The notes under the pieces: model-generated
Database searches by the model: none
Told to the model about the DNA's origin: nothing
Seen by the model: only the letters and a program-made list of their open reading frames with translations
Assembly: GCF_000422725.1 (NCBI RefSeq)
Contig: NZ_KE383909.1
Span: forward strand, 1,163,178-1,227,177
DNA: 64,000 nucleotides
Source of the DNA: Flavobacterium subsaxonicum WB 4.1-42 = DSM 21790
GTDB lineage: Bacteria; Bacteroidota; Bacteroidia; Flavobacteriales; Flavobacteriaceae
Direction: 5' to 3'
Shown here: positions 60,079 to 64,000 of the stretch, piece by piece
Numbering within the stretch: the stretch's first letter is position 1
Layout: the number at the start of each line of letters is the position of its first letter
Translations under genes and position numbers: made by a program

Positions 60079-60597
60079 TTAAATAAACAAAAGCTGCGTT
60101 TCTATTAGTTCTGAATTTTCAGTACCAGCATTTGCATACGCAGCATTTTTTATGGATATTTTTAAAAGGCCTAATAATTTTTTATGAATTTCTATAGCCT
60201 CTAAAATAAAGTTGCCTACGGCTAACTGGTTATTTACAACAAGATGAAAGAATATAGTAAGTTGGCATTTAAGGGATTCGTGCCTGCAAATTAAATTACG
60301 ATAATGCCCGATCGCTGTAGCTTGGTAATAACAATCAGTATCTGGATTTGCATACCTCATGCAATCGGACAGCGAACTTACTTTTGATCCCTCAATACAC
60401 AATTGTTCTAAGGTGTGGTCAACCAATGAAGCTAATTCTTCCAACTGATATGTAAAAGCGGCAACTCCATTTGATGCGCCTATTACACGTTGGACCTCCT
60501 GAGTGTCACGGTAAAGCCTGCATTCTGAAAGCAATAGATTTTTCAGTTCGCACTTAATTATATTGCCTAATGTCCTGTCTGTACCATTTGCTTTCAT
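60079..60597 (-). CDS. Hypothetical helical protein
   Basis: 172 residues, not recognised. Predicted all-helical and cytoplasmic, with four long helices (TYQLEELASLVDHTLEQLC, YRNLICRHESLKCQLTIFFHLV, AVGNFILEAIEIHKKLLGLL) that loosely suggest a four-helix bundle, but no ferritin or Dps metal ligands are evident. It is in the stress operon, 29 nt before the baeRF gene and 11 nt after the BON gene. Confidence 0.65.
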   Translation of the reverse strand: MKANGTDRTLGNIIKCELKNLLLSECRLYRDTQEVQRVIGASNGVAAFTYQLEELASLVDHTLEQLCIEGSKVSSLSDCMRYANPDTDCYYQATAIGHYRNLICRHESLKCQLTIFFHLVVNNQLAVGNFILEAIEIHKKLLGLLKISIKNAAYANAGTENSELIETQLLFI

Positions 60598-60608
60598 TGC
60601 AGTTTTAT

Positions 60609-61271
60609 TTAATAGTTAGTCGGTTCAATATTTAAAAAATTATATACTGCGGCTACTCCGGGAGCATTCCAGGCCATCTTTTCTGCTTCATCTTTCTGAA
60701 ACAACGATGGTACAGAACCTGTTAAATAAACGCTTCCGTCCTTTATTTCAACCTTAATATCTTCATCATTAATAGCAGCGTTTCTAAAAAGCGCTTTTTC
60801 TATATCCCTTACATTAATCACAGCATTAGGCTCTGCGCACAGCTGTATATTATTTAAAATACCGTTCACACCAAGAATAGTACTTACCGTTTTTCGGGCC
60901 GCCTCTTTTTCCCGTGCCCAGTTTACTTCTCCCTCAAGGGTAACAAAGCCATTTTCAACGGTAACCCTTAAATGCTGGCTTGGTATTTCCCAGTGCCATT
61001 TAAAAGCACTATTAATTGCTTTAGCAATTTCTTCGTCAGCAGGAATATTTATTCGGCTAAGTGTGACGGTTATATGATTTACTATTGCTTTAACCCCCAT
61101 AACATTTTTAGCAGCTTTTTCTACCAAGTCTTTTTTTGCATACGTATCTACGATACCGGTTAGGGTTATGATACCCTGCTTACAAATTACACCAATATCG
61201 GTTGCACAAAGTTTGGGCTGCCATGCAATGGCATGCTGAATATCTTTTTGTAAATCTTCGTTACTTCTCAT
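60609..61271 (-). CDS. Triple BON-domain protein
   Basis: 220 residues with three BON domains (about 5-75, 78-148 and 150-218), each marked by GxxTLTGxV...EAxxxAxxVxGVxxVxNxI. No signal peptide. BON domains bind membranes or glycans and occur in OsmY-type stress proteins; cytoplasmic triple-BON proteins are common in Bacteroidota. It is a paralogue of the two genes at 62470 and 63193, and overlaps the DUF6629 gene by 11 nt. Confidence 0.92.
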   Translation of the reverse strand: MRSNEDLQKDIQHAIAWQPKLCATDIGVICKQGIITLTGIVDTYAKKDLVEKAAKNVMGVKAIVNHITVTLSRINIPADEEIAKAINSAFKWHWEIPSQHLRVTVENGFVTLEGEVNWAREKEAARKTVSTILGVNGILNNIQLCAEPNAVINVRDIEKALFRNAAINDEDIKVEIKDGSVYLTGSVPSLFQKDEAEKMAWNAPGVAAVYNFLNIEPTNY

Positions 61272-61953
61272 GCCGTACTATCTGTGAATTTAAACTGCTT
61301 TTTTTTACTGTTTTGCTAACAGTGAATTTTGAGATGATCGTGTAAATTGCAGCACTGGCTATTGCAGCATAAAAGCACCATACCGATAAAAGGTAAGAAT
61401 CATAAAACCATTTTGATATGAGGTAAGACACAACAATGAGCACCCCCATTACCCTGATATTTTTATTACCGGATATAAAAAAAGGTACAATAGTAGCAAA
61501 AAGGTAGGGCCAGCTCCCGATGATGCTATAAGGCGAATGCAAATGCTGCAGGTATAAAATATGGCAATTTAAAATCGCTGCCTTTACGCTGTACGTTAAA
61601 ATGTAAAAAGCAAGATATGTCGCTACTACGATGCCTGCCAGTAAAAATATCCTGATGAGCGCCTTGCGGTTAACGTTATCTTCTAAAAAAAGCAGTGATA
61701 ACGGTATCCAGACAGGCCAGGTAACTTCTGCAAAAAAAAGATATAGGTAGGTAAGGTTTCCGGCAATAGCATCATAGCCTGATTTTGGGATTACAATCCA
61801 CAGTAAGCCCTCTACAAATTGCTGTAAGGAGAACAAAAGTGGTATAGCAGCAAAAAGGTACTGTTTGGGGTTGCTAACTTTAATAACGGTTGCAATGCCT
61901 ATAAGCAAAAGTACGGATGCTGCAGTAAAACTGGCGGAAGCTGAAAAACACAT
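61261..61953 (-). CDS. DUF6629-type membrane protein
   Basis: 230 residues with seven predicted transmembrane helices. The start MCFSASASFTAA is the hallmark of this family, and FSLQQFVEGLLWIV is conserved in helix 2-3. Inner membrane, function unknown. It overlaps the following BON gene and follows the small lipoprotein gene by 31 nt. Confidence 0.83.
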   Translation of the reverse strand: MCFSASASFTAASVLLLIGIATVIKVSNPKQYLFAAIPLLFSLQQFVEGLLWIVIPKSGYDAIAGNLTYLYLFFAEVTWPVWIPLSLLFLEDNVNRKALIRIFLLAGIVVATYLAFYILTYSVKAAILNCHILYLQHLHSPYSIIGSWPYLFATIVPFFISGNKNIRVMGVLIVVSYLISKWFYDSYLLSVWCFYAAIASAAIYTIISKFTVSKTVKKSSLNSQIVRHEK

Positions 61954-61984
61954 AATAATAAGTTTAAATTAGTTTCATTGTACC

Positions 61985-62443
61985 CTATTTTAGCGTATCC
62001 TTCCATAACTTATTTATGGTACTGTCTAACTCGCAAAAACCTTCATTAAATTCATTCTGAAAATCACCATTAGAGGTAGTAAGGCCTTTAAGTTTTTTAG
62101 CAGCTTTTGTATATTCACCATCGCGTTTATCTAAACGTTCTTTAAGCATATCGAGCTGGTATTCGGCCCTGATAATATCACGGCGTTTTTTTACAATATT
62201 CCGTCTGTTCCCGGGCCTGTTCATTGCTACTTTAAAATTAATAATTTGCTTTTGGGATATTTCCAGAAGGCTATCCGATTGGCTTTTAAAAGCGGCCCAG
62301 GTTAAAGTATTGTTCTGTGTACTTTGGACACCTGATGTTGTACCAGTTCTTTTTGAGCCGGAAGTGTCTTCCGTTGACCTTGCACAATTGTACAACAGGA
62401 AACAAAGAAGCAAAACAGCAATCCCGGGTTTATATTTTTTCAT
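61985..62443 (-). CDS. Small lipoprotein, helical
   Basis: 152 residues from MKKYKPGIAVLLL. SPII lipobox LLYNC (about Cys 16), then a Thr/Ser/Gly linker, then a helical coiled-coil-like body (SDSLLEISQKQIINFKVAMN ... LDKRDGEYTKAAKKLKGL). Anchored in the envelope, function unknown. The ATG at 62443 gives the signal peptide; the longer frame overlaps the upstream BON gene. Confidence 0.78.
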   Translation of the reverse strand: MKKYKPGIAVLLLCFLLYNCARSTEDTSGSKRTGTTSGVQSTQNNTLTWAAFKSQSDSLLEISQKQIINFKVAMNRPGNRRNIVKKRRDIIRAEYQLDMLKERLDKRDGEYTKAAKKLKGLTTSNGDFQNEFNEGFCELDSTINKLWKDTLK

Positions 62444-62469
62444 TACATATAATTTTACTTTGAGTATAA

Positions 62470-63141
62470 CTAACACAGGTAAGGCTGCTCAGTGCATATC
62501 TCAAGGTTATTAATTACCTTAAGCACGCCGGGTGTTTTGTAGGCCGCCTTCTCGGCTTCTTCTCGTTGATATATTGAACTGACAAAACCGGATAGTGTGA
62601 TTGTCGCACCTGCAGCCTTTACATCAATTTCGTCTGCATCAATAGCCCAGTGCCTGCGAAGCGCATCCTCTACCAAGCCTTTTTCAACAACATCATGAAG
62701 TTCCTTTTTTAGCCTGATATTATTTATTACGCCTTTTACACCCGGCAAATCTTTTACCGCACGGCGGGCCATTTCCCTTTGAAAATCCCACCGCAGCTGT
62801 CCGTCGAGGGTAACCCATCCATCTTCCACAACTACTTTAACAGCATGCTGATCAAATACCAGGCTTCCGCTAAGCATCCTTACGGCATCTGCCGCTATAT
62901 CATTGTCAGATACTAAGTGGTTTTTGCCTATTACGACTTCAATTTCGTCTACCACGGCCTTAACACCTGCAACCATTTTAGCCGCATGTTCTGCTTCAAT
63001 TTTTTTCGCATAACTGTCAAGATTACCCGTTAGCGTCACAATACCTTTCTTTACTATAACCCCAATTTCTGCGGGATGTAATTGTGGCTCCCATTTTAGG
63101 GCATCCTGAACTTCCTTTTGTAAAACTTCATCGGTTTTCAT
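62470..63141 (-). CDS. Triple BON-domain protein
   Basis: 223 residues, three BON domains. The first starts ALKWEPQLHPAEIGVIVKKG and the last ends TPGVLKVINNLEI. It is a close paralogue of the product of 63193-63861 (shared KWEP-L--AEIGVIV start and AGVKAVVD-IEV ends). No signal peptide. A 9-bp hairpin lies in the 51-nt gap before it. Confidence 0.93.
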   Translation of the reverse strand: MKTDEVLQKEVQDALKWEPQLHPAEIGVIVKKGIVTLTGNLDSYAKKIEAEHAAKMVAGVKAVVDEIEVVIGKNHLVSDNDIAADAVRMLSGSLVFDQHAVKVVVEDGWVTLDGQLRWDFQREMARRAVKDLPGVKGVINNIRLKKELHDVVEKGLVEDALRRHWAIDADEIDVKAAGATITLSGFVSSIYQREEAEKAAYKTPGVLKVINNLEICTEQPYLC

Positions 63142-63158
63142 AATAGTTTGGATTTATT

Positions 63159-63180
63159 ATGGGAGGCGTCTGCCTCCCAT
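63159..63180 (-). other. Hairpin between the two first BON genes
   Basis: Perfect 9-bp stem ATGGGAGGC / GCCTCCCAT with a 4-nt loop and no T-tract on the minus strand. It could attenuate read-through or protect the upstream mRNA segment. Confidence 0.6.
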
Positions 63181-63192
63181 GTATTGGATTTA

Positions 63193-63861
63193 CTAGGCAT
63201 ATAAATAATCGTACTCTACCACCAGCTGGTTGTCTACGTACCACACGCCAGGGGTTTTCCATGCAATTTTTTCGGCTTCTTCCTTTTGATATAAAGATGT
63301 CACAATACCGCTAAGGGTTATGGTCTTATCAGAAGCCTTTACATGAATTTTATCCGCATCTATAGACCAATTGCGCCTCAGTGCTTTTTCCACGCGCTCC
63401 TGTTCCACAGCATCTTCAATTTCAGCTTTGATCTTCATTTTGTTGATTACGCCTTTAACTCCCGTTAGGTACCGTACAGCACTTTTAGCAGCCTCACGCT
63501 GAAAATTCCAGTGAACCGTACCCTCCATGGTAACCCAGCCGTTGTCTACCACTACTTTAATCTTATCATCCGGAACCGACCAGTCTGCCTTCAGGGCATT
63601 GACAACATCTACTGCAATATCGGTATCATTTTTAATGGCAGCTGAATCCAGCTTTACCTCAATATCATCTACTACGGCTTTTACGCCTGCTACTGCTTTG
63701 GCAGCGGTTTCAGCCTCTGTTTTCTTTGCGTAGGTATTCACGGTGCCGGTTAGTGTAACGATACCATCGCGCACAATTACACCAATTTCTGCAGCCTGTA
63801 GCAGTGGTTCCCATTTAATCGCATTTTGAACGTCTTTCTGCAATTCTTCATTTTTTTTCAT
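63193..63861 (-). CDS. Triple BON-domain protein, first gene of stress operon
   Basis: 222 residues from MKKNEELQKDVQNAIKWEP, with three BON domains as in its two paralogues and no signal peptide. The upstream in-frame extension to 63915 would run through the leader and is rejected. It is the promoter-proximal gene of a co-directional run down to 57782. The promoter carries a Crp/Fnr-type site. The likely role is protection or membrane association under stress. Confidence 0.92.
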   Translation of the reverse strand: MKKNEELQKDVQNAIKWEPLLQAAEIGVIVRDGIVTLTGTVNTYAKKTEAETAAKAVAGVKAVVDDIEVKLDSAAIKNDTDIAVDVVNALKADWSVPDDKIKVVVDNGWVTMEGTVHWNFQREAAKSAVRYLTGVKGVINKMKIKAEIEDAVEQERVEKALRRNWSIDADKIHVKASDKTITLSGIVTSLYQKEEAEKIAWKTPGVWYVDNQLVVEYDYLYA

Positions 63862-63927
63862 GACTGTAAAATTTAATATTAATGATGATTTATACGTATT
63901 AAGATTGATTTCCAATTAAATACATGT

Positions 63928-63970
63928 CAAATTTCTAACTTATCATTAGCAGAAAGAATGACTTTTATCA
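63928..63970 (-). promoter_or_regulatory. Crp/Fnr-type site and promoter of the BON operon
   Basis: On the minus strand TGATAAAAGTCA (63970-63959) is followed by a -7-like GAAATTTG (63935-63928). The centre-to-last-G distance is 36.5 nt, as at the ATPase and ppsA promoters. The same 12-mer occurs at 55202-55213. The transcription start would be about 60 nt before the ATG. Confidence 0.65.
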
Positions 63971-64000
63971 GTAAAAATTGTGACTTTGAACACGTTTGAA

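Overview
The window looks like chromosomal DNA of a Flavobacteriaceae member (Bacteroidota, probably Flavobacterium or a close relative). The evidence is A/T-rich intergenic DNA, promoters with the Bacteroidota -7 element TAnnTTTG, a tmRNA whose tag reads GENNYALAA, SPII lipoproteins with short N-termini, PorT/OmpX-like beta-barrels, DUF4397/DUF2141 proteins and Bacteroidetes-type conjugative transposon genes (traM, traN). No rRNA, tRNA or CRISPR array was found.

Layout. 1-13.1 kb is ordinary backbone: a cut carboxypeptidase-like-domain protein, a SpoU methyltransferase, a sigma/anti-sigma pair, a sirtuin, purB, a leucine-rich lipoprotein, a KefF/KefC-like pair, an FHS sugar transporter and a saccharopine/alanine dehydrogenase-like enzyme. 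ssrA (tmRNA) lies at 13119-13512. A large serine recombinase on the opposite strand reads into its 3' end, which marks the left end of an integrated element. 13.5-24 kb is a decayed, patchwork island: conjugation remnants (traN, 5'-cut traM), a visibly GC-richer pirin / substrate-binding protein / SnoaL / MoaF module, and a fused remnant of an RND pump, a SnoaL-like tail and a Crp/Fnr gene. 24.3-34.5 kb is an AT-rich accessory zone for electrophile and quinone handling (NmrA, SDR, AraC, two HxlR regulators, EthD, TetR + MFS efflux, epoxide hydrolase, quinone oxidoreductase, an Old Yellow Enzyme remnant). It has long gene-poor gaps that carry short GTTCGA...CCC repeats, two of which resemble an ssrA 3' end followed by a terminator.

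35.4-44.6 kb holds a lipoprotein carbonic anhydrase, envelope proteins, a LytS/LytTR two-component system, a class III nucleotide cyclase and small secreted proteins. Two promoters around the two-component genes share a direct-repeat motif at identical distance from the -7 box. 45.2-49.2 kb is an arsenic operon (arsR, DUF6428, arsenate reductase, ACR3) that continues into two tandem metallophosphoesterases, with related short direct repeats on either side.

50-64 kb is a stress/energy regulon: a Ca2+-type P-ATPase, phosphoenolpyruvate synthase, and a probable nine-gene operon (three triple-BON proteins, a lipoprotein, DUF6629, a helical protein, a baeRF protein, a membrane protein, a LOG-family protein). 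The promoters of the ATPase, ppsA and the operon each carry a TGA-N6-TCA palindrome whose centre is 36.5 nt from the last base of the -7 box. This is the geometry of class II activation by a Crp/Fnr-family protein and points to one regulon.
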